64,000 nucleotides of DNA from Platycnemis pennipes (lineage: Eukaryota > Arthropoda > Insecta > Odonata > Platycnemididae): assembly GCA_933228895.1 (NCBI GenBank), contig OW121854.1:8683131-8747130 (forward strand), in the 5' to 3' direction. Under the pieces are notes generated by a model. It had not been told where the DNA came from and did no database searches. It was given only the letters and a program-made list of their open reading frames with translations. Of the stretch, positions 38,007-49,519 are shown piece by piece. Positions within the stretch are counted from its first letter, which is position 1; each line of letters starts with the position of its first letter. The translations under genes and the position numbers were made by a program.

Positions 38007-39003
38007 CACAGTGGTCGGAAATCGAAATTTTTTGGACAAAATTCAAAAATCGCTTTTTTTGAGGTATGGACTTGAAACTTCGCACATATACTCACAGAAG
38101 ACTGCTGATTAATGAATAGTACGTCATTTGTCATGATTCTGAACCGTTAGCTAGATACAGGGGCTCAAACATGACCAAATTTCCAAAAAAACTCCCGACT
38201 TCCTTTTTCTCCGAATATCTTCAAGGTTTCGTTGATGGTGTTGTTGTGGGCTGAATTTGATCGAATAAAAAATGGTATGATCTATTAAAACAATGCTTTG
38301 CCTTTAATATGCTTTAGTTTTGAAGATTTTTAAAAACATTTGTGTGCTATTACGTTACAAAATGGCGGAAGCTGTTTTTGGACAAAATTTCACATAAAGT
38401 AGAGAATATCTAGCATTTTAGGGAGAGACCTGTCAAGTGACTTATATCAGAGCGTTTGTTGAAGAATTTTAGATACGAAACTGAAGAGAAATAAAAAATA
38501 AGTTTGCGACGCCGAAAAATGCATATGATTTTCCGACCGCGCGTCCGGGGTCCGACTCCGCGCGCCGGGGCTGGAAATGCCGAGACTCGCTTACATTGCT
38601 CATGTGGAAGGAACCCCAAAGCTTCGGATTCGCCGGGATTCCGATGTACACATTGTCACTAACCTCCACAGACCCTATATGGACGAAAATGGAGAGAATA
38701 TTGTATCGAGCGAGCGGATAATTGTACGTGTAGTAGCGTTCAAGTTATTTTTGTTGCGAACGTTCGGGAAACATGCATCTTATTTACAGCCTTTAACCGA
38801 AAAAAGTGTCTAGTCTTCTTGTGGGCCATGCATCCTTCTAGACAGACACCGCCTGAGATTGTTTTGTATTCCTTTTACCCCCCTGCCCGCACGTACGCGC
38901 TGAAAGATGCATCGAAGGGGTCACATTCCCCCCCGAAATGGGTCCTGCGAAAAGGGACATTTATGACACTTCGGAACTTTTGACGGTCTTAAGCGGGCAC
39001 ATA
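38007..39003 (+). repeat. Left inverted arm of Transib, about 997 bp
   Basis: Near-identical reverse complement of 41,183-42,178. The few differences I found include an A-run of 7 against 8, one T/C in the block near 38,790, and ACCCCCC against GCCCCCC near 38,878. Transib inverted repeats are usually tens of bases, so this is unusual. The outer end resembles a recombination signal: CACAGTG (38,007-38,013), a 22-bp spacer, then ACAAAATTC (38,036-38,044). Confidence 0.9.
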
Positions 39004-39436
39004 AAGTGAAACATGTGCTTTCCCTTCAAGAAATACATTTTTGTAAATCAGTCCTCTATTGGCAATGGTGAAAGAAGGTCGTGTAGTAAAGAATTTACAG
39101 GATCTCAAGATTTTGATTATGTTTGTGATTGTGACGAGCCTCTTACATTTTTGGCAGCTTTCTTGTTCTTCGATCAGAAGTGATTCATATTTATTCATCT
39201 GGTTACTTCGCTATAAGGTATGTTGTTTATTGTTTTTGTTTCTGCAGAATTTTGTAGCTATGTGACCGCTCCTATAATGTTTTTCATTGAAACGATGTTG
39301 AGTGACTTTAAGTATTTTCATTAGACTACCCTTCTCAGGGCGTCATTTACTGCATGCACTCTCGTATCAATTTAATTGATAGTGATTAAAACGTGAATTT
39401 TTTTATAATTTTCTTGATAATTTCTGCCCTTAATAC

Positions 39437-41025
39437 ATGTCACTTAAGAAATTTCATAATGGTTTTCTAGTCTCACGCCTTGAGCTCCATGAAAAACTTT
39501 TGGAGTCGAAGAACAAGTCAGTGACTGATAAGAAAGAGTATACGTTGGAATTTCTATCAGGAAGATTAAATTTGGCAGAACATACAGACGCCTTAAATTC
39601 TCTAAGTTGGTACATACGGAAACGTTTTTTGATTCCATACCTAAAAAGAGGGAGAGAGCGAGAGAGAGAAATACTAACGTATTTACCAAGTACCTTTACA
39701 CCTGTTGGTATGGTATTTTTGGATAAATGCTAACCTTTCCTAACACTAAATTTTTGATAAAGTTTAACTAAAAAATTTTGCAACTTTCAATTTTGTATTT
39801 GAAAAATGTATTGATACTTTATTACGCGCAACAGGACAACCGGTAAAAGATTTGCACGCTTCTTGTGATAGAATAAGAAGAAGAAAAGCTCAAATTCTTA
39901 AAACTATTGCCTCTACTACGGAACTCACTTTAACAGCTTCCATAAGTCTAAAGAAGAAAGGGGACATTTCCGCAGCTAAATTACTCACGGAAATAACAAC
40001 TACCACACCAACGAGGGCGACAAGAGTCTTAGTGGAGTCGAAGTGGTGGGAAAGTAATGTTATTCAAACTGAGATGACTGTTGAGAAGGCTATCCCTTAT
40101 TATTTCCACGGAGTTGACCAAATGTCAATACATAACTCCGCGTAGCACAGCCTTAAGCCACGGACATGACTTATATCCTAGCTATGACCGAGTACTACGA
40201 GCAAAAAGCGCCGCATACCCGGAAGGAACAGTAGTCACAGAAAATATGTGCGAAGTAAATCTTCAAGATCTTCTGAATCACACTGCATCACGGATCCTGG
40301 CGTGTGTTTCCTCAACTCAATCTTCGGGAGAGGAAATAGATTGCTCATTGATTTGCAAGTATGGGTTTGATGGCAGCTCGGGCCATTCTCAGTACAAAAA
40401 AATGTGGCAACGAGGGAATGCATCTGATGAATTTTTATTCATGAGCTCCTTCGTGCCACTTCGCTTAGTAAATGATACTGCAGGTAACATACTCTGGATT
40501 CTCTAGGTATCTCATCACTTAATTTCCTAAAAGTTGTTTTTGACGAATTAAAAATACTGCATAGGCGATAAAACACCGTGTCCTCTAATTCTAGGTGAGA
40601 TAATCTTGTCTAATCCTCGGCCTTCATCTACAATATTTTGCCGGCCGATTCGCCTTCAGTGGGTTAAGGAGACTAGGGAAATAGCAATTGCAGAAAAGAA
40701 TCATCTTAAAAAACAAATTTATGGCCTAAAAGCATTCAATAATGAAATCTACACAATCATATTTTCTTTGCAGCTAACTTTGATTAACGGAAAAGTAATA
40801 CTGCTGTATTTTATAATGAAATTGTTATGAAATGCTATTAAAGCATTAAAAAAGACCAATTCTCTTTGGTATGCAATGCATTGACCGGTAGTGGAAGTAT
40901 GAGGTGATGCATCTGCGGAGCGAAAACGTCGGAAATGAATAACTTAAGAATGATGAAAAATCGCCATGCTGATGAGGAAAAATACTCTTGGACTATCAAC
41001 GCTAAATTGTTATATATATATTTTT
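39437..41025 (+). pseudogene. Transib transposase (RAG1-core-like), truncated and mutated
   Basis: Exon 1 starts at an ATG at 39,437 and runs to about 39,640. Exon 2 starts after CAACAG at 39,835. Near 40,095 a one-base shift moves the frame from VEKA to LSLIISTELTKCQY. The catalytic Asp 1 motif YGFDGSSGHSQYK follows, then SFVPLRL. A clean 111-bp intron (40,484-40,594) joins in phase to ILSNPRPSS and CRPIR. A CAG acceptor at 40,773 leads to LTLINGK, where catalytic Asp 2 is expected but Asn is encoded (40,786-40,788). After about 80 extra bases comes VCNALT, a TGA (40,905) and CICGAKTSEMNN, matching the zinc-binding C-x2-C of RAG1 and Transib. The downstream His pair and catalytic Glu are absent. 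In an intact element this enzyme cuts DNA by a hairpin mechanism like RAG1. Confidence 0.88.
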
Positions 41026-41182
41026 AATGCCTTTTACATATATCCTATCGGCTTTTTATTTCATTTTTTATTTGCTTTCTGGATATATTTTTCAAATGTC
41101 GCGACAGCTGCAGTCATGCTAGTTACGTCTAAATTTTACTCAATGACATATGAACATATTACAAAGAGAAAAGGTTCGATGG

Positions 41183-42178
41183 ATGTACCCGCTTAAGACC
41201 GTCAAAGGTTCCGAAATGTCATAAATGTCCTTTTCGCAGGACCCATTTCGGGTGGGAATGTGACCTCTTCGGTGCATCTTTCAGCGCGTACGTGCGGGCA
41301 GGGGGGCAAAAGGAATACAAAACAATCTCAGGCGGTGTCTGTCTAGAAGGATGCATGGCCCACAAGAAGACTAGACACTTTTTTCGGTTGAAGGCTGTAA
41401 ATAAGATGCATGTTTCCCGAACGTTCGCAACAAAAATAACTTGAACGCTACTACACGTACAATTATCCGCTCGCTCGATACAATATTCTCTCCATTTTCG
41501 TCCATATAGGGTCTGTGGAGGTTAGTGACAATGTGTACATCGGAATCCCGGCGAATCCGAAGCTTTGGGGTTCCTTCCACATGAGCAATGTAAGCGAGTC
41601 TCGGCATTTCCAGCCCCGGCGCGCGGAGTCGGACCCCGGACGCGCGGTCGGAAAATCATATGCATTTTTCGGCGTCGCAAACTTATTTTTTATTTCTCTT
41701 CAGTTTCGTATCTAAAATTCTTCAACAAACGCTCTGATATAAGTCACTTGACAGGTCTCTCCCTAAAATGCTAGATATTCTCTACTTTATGTGAAATTTT
41801 GTCCAAAAACAGCTTCCGCCATTTTGTAACGTAATAGCACACAAATGTTTTTAAAAATCTTCAAAACTAAAGCATATTAAAGGCAAAGCATTGTTTTAAT
41901 AGATCATACCATTTTTTATTCGATCAAATTCAGCCCACAACAACACCATCAACGAAACCTTGAAGATATTCGGAGAAAAAGGAAGTCGGGAGTTTTTTTT
42001 GGAAATTTGGTCATGTTTGAGCCCCTGTATCTAGCTAACGGTTCAGAATCATGACAAATGACGTACTATTCATTAATCAGCAGTCTTCTGTGAGTATATG
42101 TGCGAAGTTTCAAGTCCATACCTCAAAAAAAGCGATTTTTGAATTTTGTCCAAAAAATTTCGATTTCCGACCACTGTG
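41183..42178 (-). repeat. Right inverted arm of Transib, about 996 bp
   Basis: Reverse complement of the left arm, ending CACTGTG at 42,172-42,178. The transposase remnant runs up to within about 150 bp of this arm. The arm probably replaced the 3' part of the gene. Confidence 0.9.
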
Positions 42179-42183
42179 CGCCG
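42179..42183. repeat. Right Transib target-site duplication
   Basis: CGCCG follows CACTGTG directly and matches 38,002-38,006. Confidence 0.9.
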
Positions 42184-42600
42184 GTGCGTTCGCGTCTATG
42201 CAGTGTGAAACCAGGAGAGGGGAAATTTGAGGGGGGGGATCGTAGGTGGGGATGAATTGCAGGGTGGGGTTATGGGATTGAGGGGGTTATGGGATTGAGG
42301 GGGTTAAGGGGTTCGTCGGAGGGTGGGGCTGCCGGCCGATTCTTTCGTACGAGAGGGGTGAGTTAGGGGAGGAGAAGGCGGGGGTTGGTACAGGATGGGT
42401 TGATGGCAAACCACGTGACGTTAGCAGCGGGCAGCTCTGGCGGTCATGCAGGGCCTTCAAACCCTCTGCACAGAGAGGCATTGCGAGTGGCATTTTGACC
42501 ATATTACCAATAGTCACCTTCAGTTTCTCCCCTGCCGCGACACCCAAAACCCTTCTTTTCTCACTTCTCCGTGGAACAACTCAGAGAAGGAAGAGTGTTC
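42184..42600 (-). promoter_or_regulatory. CpG- and G-rich segment, unit 1
   Basis: GC-rich block with G-runs and CACGTG. It lies upstream, in minus-strand sense, of the macroglobulin-like exons, where a promoter would be. The Transib insertion separates it from them. Unit 1 has a local duplication of GGTTATGGGATTGAGG. It may be a former promoter or leader, and frames are open on both strands. Confidence 0.3.
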
Positions 42601-44291
42601 GATACGGAAAGGTTTTAAAAGCCCATTCCACCCTCATTGCATTGATTGTTTTAAACAAGCCACACTGCGTAATAGTAATAATAATACGATTTGACGATTC
42701 AAAGAGAAAAAACCACTAGCAATGACAGACCAGATACAAATTCATAATAATTATTTATACACTAAACTCGAATCCAAAATTATCCCTCAATTCGGTGCAA
42801 CAGTGAAGTATTTAGGTGAAAACTAGTACTCCCCATTTAAAATCAGTTACCACTGGATAAAATTGAAAAAAATTATAGTAATTATAATAAAATGTGTTTA
42901 TTGGGACGAGAATGAGACGAAACTATATATTATCATGTAACCACTCATCAAACAAAATTACCTACATAAAACAAAATAGGATTGTCGTGATTTTACAGAT
43001 AAAATCCAAGGTAAAAGAAACTAATATCATAATCAAAAATATCAAGGAATTAAGTAATAATCAACTGATCAGATTTGAGTAAGTATTCGTGACGTTTGAT
43101 GCTCATCTTTTTAGCTGGGGGAAGTGTTTTACTTAGAGCCCTTTTGAGAGATGAAATAAGTGGAGATTCTCTTAAGCATAACGGGAGTTTGTTCCATCCC
43201 CGACGTGCAATGACAATGAAAGATTTGTTGAAAATGGTCGTCCAGTGGAGAGGTATTACCATCTAATGATCCCTTCGCATGTTAGTTTAATGGCCATTTT
43301 TCCGTTTCCTGAATTCTTCAGAGACGTATTGAGGTGTTTTAGTGTTGAGCATTCGATAAAGAAGGTAGAGGGTGTGAAGTTTGCGTCTGTAACTATATAA
43401 TTATGCATTGGAAGATGTGATCCGATACCTGTCGATTGAAATTGAACCTAATGCACGTATTCAGAGCGCATTGAATTTTTAGTGACAGATGTTATGTTAA
43501 GTAGATCTTGATGAACTATATCAGCGCAGCCAAAATGAGGAAAAATTAACGTCTATCCCAGCTGTGCTTTTAGGCCGATTGGAGATCACATGTTTTAATC
43601 TGTCTACGTCGGACATCAGATTCCAATTCTGTGTTTTCTGTTATTGAGAATTGCTGCGTTGATGTCTATTGGTTGACCATTTAAGGCTGTGAGTTTTCTG
43701 CAGCATTTAATATTCTTCTTAATTAGCTTATATTCCTGTAATCTGGCCGATGGTTTATATAATATTTGTATTGTATATGATACGTATATGCAAAGCTTTT
43801 CAAAAATTAGTTATTATGAAACATTACTGATGTAAAATCTGCATCTTACGATACAAGAACTCTCGATGATGCTGTAATATATGGTAATTATTTGCGACTT
43901 AATTTACGACACTGCTGAAAATTAATCAGACGCGAAGCTAACATGTAGTCAGCTAAAGCAAGACATATTCGTAGCAATTGTACTAATAAAATTTCTAATT
44001 GAAGTTGATGTTCAACCCGAAGGTTGGTTTCTGATAGGTGAAGGTAGAGCTCACCCCGTACTACTAGTAAGACTTCGGCGTGTGAAATTCACACTTTCAT
44101 GGTAGGGGGACCAGTTCCTTTCTCTGGGGCACCTGCAATTTCCAATTCAGTTCCGACACGCAAAAAATCGAATCACGAGGATTTTAGGTGGGGGTTAGGG
44201 TGTCCCAAGGTATAAGGGAAAATTTTTTTTCGTGAAATCAAATACGCATACCTTCTATTGATTTCATTTTTTACCTAAATAACTCGCATAA

Positions 44292-44352
44292 TAAATATGC
44301 CCCTGCCACACACCCTCGCGGTGGCTTGCAGGGTATCGTGTAGATGTAGAAT
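44292..44352 (+). repeat. LINE 3' tail with hairpin
   Basis: CCCCTGCCACACACCCTCG, GGTGGCTTGCAGGG and a GTAGATGTAG end. It sits directly before another LINE copy of the same family and orientation. Confidence 0.75.
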
Positions 44353-44359
44353 ATCACAT

Positions 44360-44880
44360 TACGAAGGATTTATCGCCGGGACGACACATTCGGGAAATAT
44401 GCGGCCAAGCGAAGAGGAAGCTAGGATATATAAAAAGAGACATACGGAAATGTGACGAGAAAAAGATCGATGTTACTTTTCACTCGTTTGGCTCTATCTT
44501 GATTATGCAGCCAGTGTATGGGATCCGAATGAATTAGGTTTGATCAGAGAACTAGACAGTGTGCAGCGATGAGCAGCTAGGTTCGTCAAAAGGTATTACG
44601 ATAGGTTGAGTTGAGTCGAGATTTCAGAATTAATAAAAAGAATTAGGGTGGGAATCATTATCAGAGCGTAGGTTAAAGTACAAATTAAATCTATTAGGGA
44701 AATTTTAATCGGATAGCTTTACTGAATATGTTAGGCACATATTAAAAATACCAGAGCATTATGCTAAATTCGACCAGATAAATAAGATTAGAGAGATAGA
44801 TTGTCGTACTAATAGGTCCAAAATGCCTTTTTCCCCCGGACTATAAGAGAACAGAATAGGCCGAATAGCAAAGGGATATG
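44360..44880 (+). pseudogene. CR1/Jockey-like LINE, 5'-truncated ORF end
   Basis: Patched frames read LGYIKRDIRKC, ARFVKRYYDRL (about 44,577-44,610), RLKYKLNLLG and FDQINKIREIDCRTNRSKMPFSPG. These are the C-terminal landmarks also seen at 60.8-61.3 kb. They lie downstream of the reverse transcriptase in this non-LTR group. Stops and shifts are frequent, and only about 500 bp of coding sequence survive, so it is a typical dead-on-arrival copy. Its tail is at 45,000-45,070. Confidence 0.7.
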
Positions 44881-44989
44881 TAGGTGACTTATTTTAGAGT
44901 AGTCTGTAGTGCATGCTGCATGTATTAATCCCTTAAATACAATTGATACTAACAATCTAGTTTCATGAGACCAGATAGTTGCTTGTTTG

Positions 44990-45072
44990 CATGTAAATGG
45001 TACATGCCTGGTGATCGCCACCCTCTGCCGCACACCCTCGCGGTGGCTTACAGAGTATCGTGCAGATGTAGA
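44990..45072 (+). repeat. LINE 3' tail with hairpin
   Basis: GTACATGCCTGGTGATCGCC, then a CTCTGCCGCACACCCTCG/GGTGGCTTACAGAG hairpin and GTAGATGTAG repeats. It terminates the LINE copy at 44,360-44,880. Confidence 0.75.
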
Positions 45073-46128
45073 TGTATTATTGCGATTTAATTATGATAAC
45101 ACGTGCCGAATCGATTCCAAACATGGGAGAACTAAATTTGCACTGAGTTACTATGGGAGAATACTAGAACTTTCTATGGCATTATATCAAAATAATAATC
45201 TACAAAGAGCTGAATATACAAGCCTAGATGTTAGGAAACAATTCATCAAATCGTACATCTGGACGTAGGGGTGACAAAAGCATTCCCATCGGCAAACCTG
45301 TGGATATAAGTTTCACTTTTCTAAAGAAGGTAATCCCTTTGTTCGATTTATTAAATATGGACAAAATATGCACTGTGAGGCAACAACTTAATGGCATGAA
45401 CTGATACCACATGAATTTACAGAAAATATTAAGGAGCTCTCTTTATGTTAGCTTCAGCGGTGACACAACATTCCCCTTCGGCAAAATAATACAGAATTAT
45501 GTTAACGAATATTCTGATTCATCACGTACCTCGCGCAGTAAGACAACTATCCTTGTCAAATTATCAACCGACAGAGCCATTCATTACAATTGGCAACATT
45601 TCCTTCACCCGCGATACGTTTCATGTCCTAAAAGTCACTCGTCCACGTTTTTAAAAAGGTTTTGAGAGCTATTTATTTCACAGTACACTGAAAACCTTTC
45701 CCTTCAATGCACCGTAAAATGACACTAGAAGTTTTTTCTAGTGTCTCATGCCAAAGACATGACGGAGGGCATAAGCGTAGTACAAATATTAGACTAAATT
45801 AATCGAGAATGCGGAATATTTCGCGACTACCACTAATCCTGAGGACGTTATGGACGAGATACTGGGCTAGATAGTAGAGAGAAGAAATAAGTTTGGAAGG
45901 TTGGTAGCGTTGTAAAAATGAAAAAATATTCCCATCAAGAGATTAGAACCAGCGAGTTATTTGGCCGCATCACCTCATTCCATGCAACACGGTGCAAGGG
46001 AATCTTGCCCAGACGAAGAAACTGGGAAAATCACATTCGCAACATGGATAGCTTTCCCAAGAAACAACAACTAATCCCCCCTCCTATACTATCGTGTCTC
46101 GTAGTTGTGGGAGTAGGGGAAGGTGGCG

Positions 46129-46136
46129 TGACGTCA
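46129..46136. promoter_or_regulatory. Perfect CRE palindrome TGACGTCA (unit 2)
   Basis: Unit 2 counterpart of the site at 35,494, with unchanged flanks. Confidence 0.35.
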
Positions 46137-47187
46137 CAATCAGCTGTGAGGATGTTCGGAGGGGAAGTGTCGTAAATGCCTTCAGTTTCTCCCTAGAGAA
46201 AGGGTGAATTAAATGTACCTCACAGTGGTTCTTCTACCTTCTCCCCAGGACGCAGACGTCCAACACGATCCTATATTAATGATTCGTATATACGCACTTT
46301 TCCAGAAATTTCACTAGAAACGATGTGCTTTATTTAGTTCTTATAAAAATTCACCCAGGAACATGCAGCAAGATGGAAATATGCACACGCTCGCACACTG
46401 GATTCCTATAAACGTAGAAGAAAAAAAAACAGATAGCTTGCCACGCGCTATTTCCTACTATTTACGACGATAATTATTTCCAAAGCATTTTCATTTTTAT
46501 GGCAATTGTTAATTATTGAGTAAAAATATAGATTCAGAAAATTCTTGAACTGATGTTTGACCTTTTTTCGCCTTTGAGCCTCAAATCCACTAAAAGAAGG
46601 CATGACGAACAAGTAAGTAATACGAACTTCACGGTTACTACATAGTGCAAGTAAAACTAAATCATGGGCGTCGGAAATATTTTCACTGGGGAGGGGGAGA
46701 AACCTTGAAAAGTGCCGTGACCTAACAAAAGGTCCCGCATTTTCCGGAAAAGAGGTATCAGGCTAGAATTTCGATAAAAGAGCATGTTAAAAGGTGTGAG
46801 ATGTGTGAAATGTGTATGAAAGTACCGCTTCCACTGAAAGGGCCCGGGATTAATTCTGGGGGGCATTCGGCCCCTCCTGCCCCTTACTTCCGAAGCCACT
46901 GAACTAAATCATATCCCAGCGCAACACTAAAAATGATACGGTATTGAAATTGACAAGGAAATTGGAAGTGTTATCTCTTCCGTTAAATAATACCCTAACG
47001 TTGGCCAAATGCGAATTAAAATCGATGGAAACTGCCAGGTCCCATTCCTGTGACGAGCCACACGATTCAACCAAGGGGTCGACAATCATGCGATATATCG
47101 TATAGATTACTTTAATCGATTGTGGATGGGAAAACTTTTCCTCCACTAGGCCCGCGAGAGGCGCTGCGGAGGCCGATTTCTGAGATT

Positions 47188-47216
47188 CTGGCTCCTGATT
47201 GGCCGATTGGTTGAGA
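47188..47216 (+). promoter_or_regulatory. Paired inverted CCAAT boxes
   Basis: Two GATTGG words ten bases apart (CTGATTGGCCGATTGGTTG) in a CpG-richer 120-bp stretch. This is the arrangement of an NF-Y-type promoter, about 270 bp before the candidate first exon at 47,473. Confidence 0.35.
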
Positions 47217-47472
47217 TCAGCCATGTTAAGGAGTCTGTAAAAATTGCTGTTGTGTTGAGTTCACCGATATGCTAAATTAAAGCATAATTGAGTGTTTACC
47301 CAGATAATTTTCTGTATTTGAGTGTGTTTTAAAGTGGAATCAACATGGCTACCTCATAAACTTGTGCCACTCTAGTGAAAGAGTGCAAGTGATGTTCGTA
47401 TTATTTGCTTCGGTTATCGAAGGTGACAGCGTTTGTTTACTTTAAAGTTGGCCGATAACTACAATGTCGTAG

Positions 47473-47559
47473 ATGTTTCGTAAAGTATATACAAAGGCTT
47501 TATGCATTATTACCGGAAACATCTTCTTTCACGGAACAATGTCCCAGATATGTTGGAAG
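47473..47559 (+). CDS. Candidate first exon inside the 2.8-kb insertion
   Basis: An ATG opens 29 codons (MFRKVYTKALCII...MSQICWK) ending exactly at AAG|GTAAGT, phase 0. An open stretch at 47,687-47,793 (VLPKGTFDLCAVTIDDGND-like) ends at TAC|GTATGT and might be a second exon, but I see no clear acceptor for it. Product not recognised. The support is only open frames with donors, placed between CCAAT boxes and a polyadenylation signal. Confidence 0.3.
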
Positions 47560-49513
47560 GTAAGTGTATTAATGTAATTTTATGATCTCGGCCGTGCATC
47601 ATATCTTTGAAGTGTTATTGTTTTGAAATGAATGGTTGGTATAAGTTCACAATATGCTCAAACGATTTTCCTTTGTATTTCACGGATTCTCTCGACGTTC
47701 TACCCAAGGGAACTTTTGATCTCTGTGCAGTGACAATCGACGATGGGAATGATTATTCTGAGGTGACTGCACTGCCAAGCACAATATCTTACGTATGTAA
47801 TTTAGTGAAATTTCACATGTGGCATTAAAAAACTAATCTGTGAATATTGTGTCGTCGACAGGATAAGTGGTATTTCTTACTCATTTCTTTTGATAATAAT
47901 CATTAGCATGTAGCAGAAAATAGGAGTCGTTACCTTAACAAATTACACAGAAAACTAGTTCTGAGGAAACGTTCTCATATCGCATCATAACAAAGTACAT
48001 GATGATGATTATTCATTGAAAAATGGATCGTGTGTGAGTGTGGATAAATTTGTGATGTGTAAATGTTAAAATAATTTGTTAGTCATTGTCATACCGTGAT
48101 AAGGCAGTGGCATAATTTCGTGATAACTAACACTATGTGGTGTTGCGGCTTAATGTTTTCGTAGAATTAATTCCATGCTTTTGAGAGGTATACACCGGTT
48201 TTTCGCGATTTTTGGCACATTTTAGCTACTTATTTGTTTTGAATAATTATCTATTTTTGCTTAATTCGTATTTTTGATAATTAATAACATCGAGCTTGGT
48301 GTGGAATCGATCGATTCATAGTCAAGTTTAATACCTAATTAGAGAGTTCTTAGTGCATGGTTTTCTCATTTTTGTTTACATGTTTTTAAGTGAATTCATC
48401 CTCTGTCTCAATTATTCTTTGCTGGTACAAGTTTATCCCATTGCCATGAAAAATCATGGCCGATTTTTACTTTCTTCTGACAAAAGTAATTATTTATGCC
48501 TCTAGAAAATATGCATTTGGTGTTCTCATGTGGCCCAATAAAATGATCATATGATGCATAAGAGAGACAACCGAAGTGGAGATTAGAATCTATTTTAGGA
48601 TTATATTATGAACTTGTGGAATTTTTTGTGTATTTAGCTTATAAGTGATATAATTTGTGGTGTGTGCGGCGTAGTGATATATTAGGGAACTCTATTAAAC
48701 AGAACCCTCAGTTGTTAATATATGTGGATGGAATGACAGTACCAGGTTGCTGGTTCACATTCTGTTTTTTTTTTCATATGATGGATTTTCAATCACATCC
48801 CTGTGGAACAGATGTTGTGTGGACTTCTGTTTGTCTATTTTGTATGTTTTGACCTAGCTGGATTGGGTAGCCGTCTCAAGGCAATTTTTATAACTCTCAC
48901 AAATGTAGCCCATAAGGATCATCATAATAGGTTATCCCTCTGACCACGCCTAGGTGGTTGTCCTCAGGAAGGGAGGATCAGGTAGTGTGAGGGCATGTAA
49001 TAGAAGGAAGATAGAACATATCCATGTTATATTTATTTTCTTTATACATTTCAAGAAGGCTTTTGCCAACTTTTGAATGGCTTAAATCAGCTGAAACTAA
49101 ATAGAATGCAGTGGATTTGTTATGGTTTTTTGTTTACTGTTTCATCCTTTGATGTATTTTCAGGTCGACCTGAATCATTCCAGGCATAGATACTACAGTC
49201 TTGGTACTACAGCAGGTTTAGGAAGTTCATGTATAATTATTTACAAGTTTCTCTCCTCCATGCATCAGAGGATTATGCATCAATATTACATACTTTTTGC
49301 CAAATGCTAGTCATCCAAATTTAATTTGAGTTGTGTGTGAAATATGCCATGTTATGTAATTAGTGATTTCTGTTAAACCATACGAATTCTATATCCTATC
49401 ATTGTCTGTTGTTTGACCAAATAAGAATGTTTATTTGCACCAATCTACTTTTACTAAATGTCGGTATTCTACTTTGAATGATTTGTTTTGTATTGTGATT
49501 TTGTTTTGAAGTT

Positions 49514-49519
49514 AATAAA
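49514..49519 (+). terminator. Polyadenylation signal AATAAA
   Basis: AATAAA followed within 15 bases by a T-rich stretch, in the plus sense, near the right end of the 2.8-kb insertion. It is consistent with a transcription unit inside the element. Confidence 0.35.

Larger units (their letters stand above)
38007..42178 (+). mobile_element. Transib transposon with arms of about 1 kb
   Basis: Termini are CACAGTGGTCGG and its complement, the Transib/RSS heptamer CACAGTG. The insertion is flanked by perfect 5-bp duplications CGCCG (38,002-38,006 and 42,179-42,183), the GC-rich 5-bp target typical of Transib. The same sites in units 2 (51,213-51,217) and 3 (56,432-56,436) are uninterrupted and read CGCCC. 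Inside lie a Transib transposase remnant and two long inverted arms. Transib elements are the relatives of the RAG1 recombinase. This copy cannot encode a complete transposase and would need one in trans. Confidence 0.93.
34536..44275. repeat. Tandem segmental unit 1 (interrupted by Transib)
   Basis: First of three tandem units. The shared landmarks, in order, are a LINE scrap (CATTATATCAAAA...AAACAATTCATCAAA), a GCTTCAGCGGTGACA block, a perfect TGACGTCA, a 23-bp minisatellite, four to five minus-strand exons, a G-rich CpG segment, and a tail ending at TCAAATACGCATACC. Removing the Transib element leaves about 5.55 kb. Confidence 0.9.

Noticed and set aside
38410..38813. Identical open frames on opposite strands in the two Transib arms, as possible genes
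   Set aside because: They are overlapping frames on both strands of the inverted arms with no motif or splice support. Their duplication follows from the arms.
47687..47793. Runt-domain-like segment in the 2.8-kb insertion
   Set aside because: The resemblance of VTIDDGNDYSEV to the Runt motif VTVxAGNDENYSAE is short and the surrounding motifs are missing, so I left it as unrecognised.
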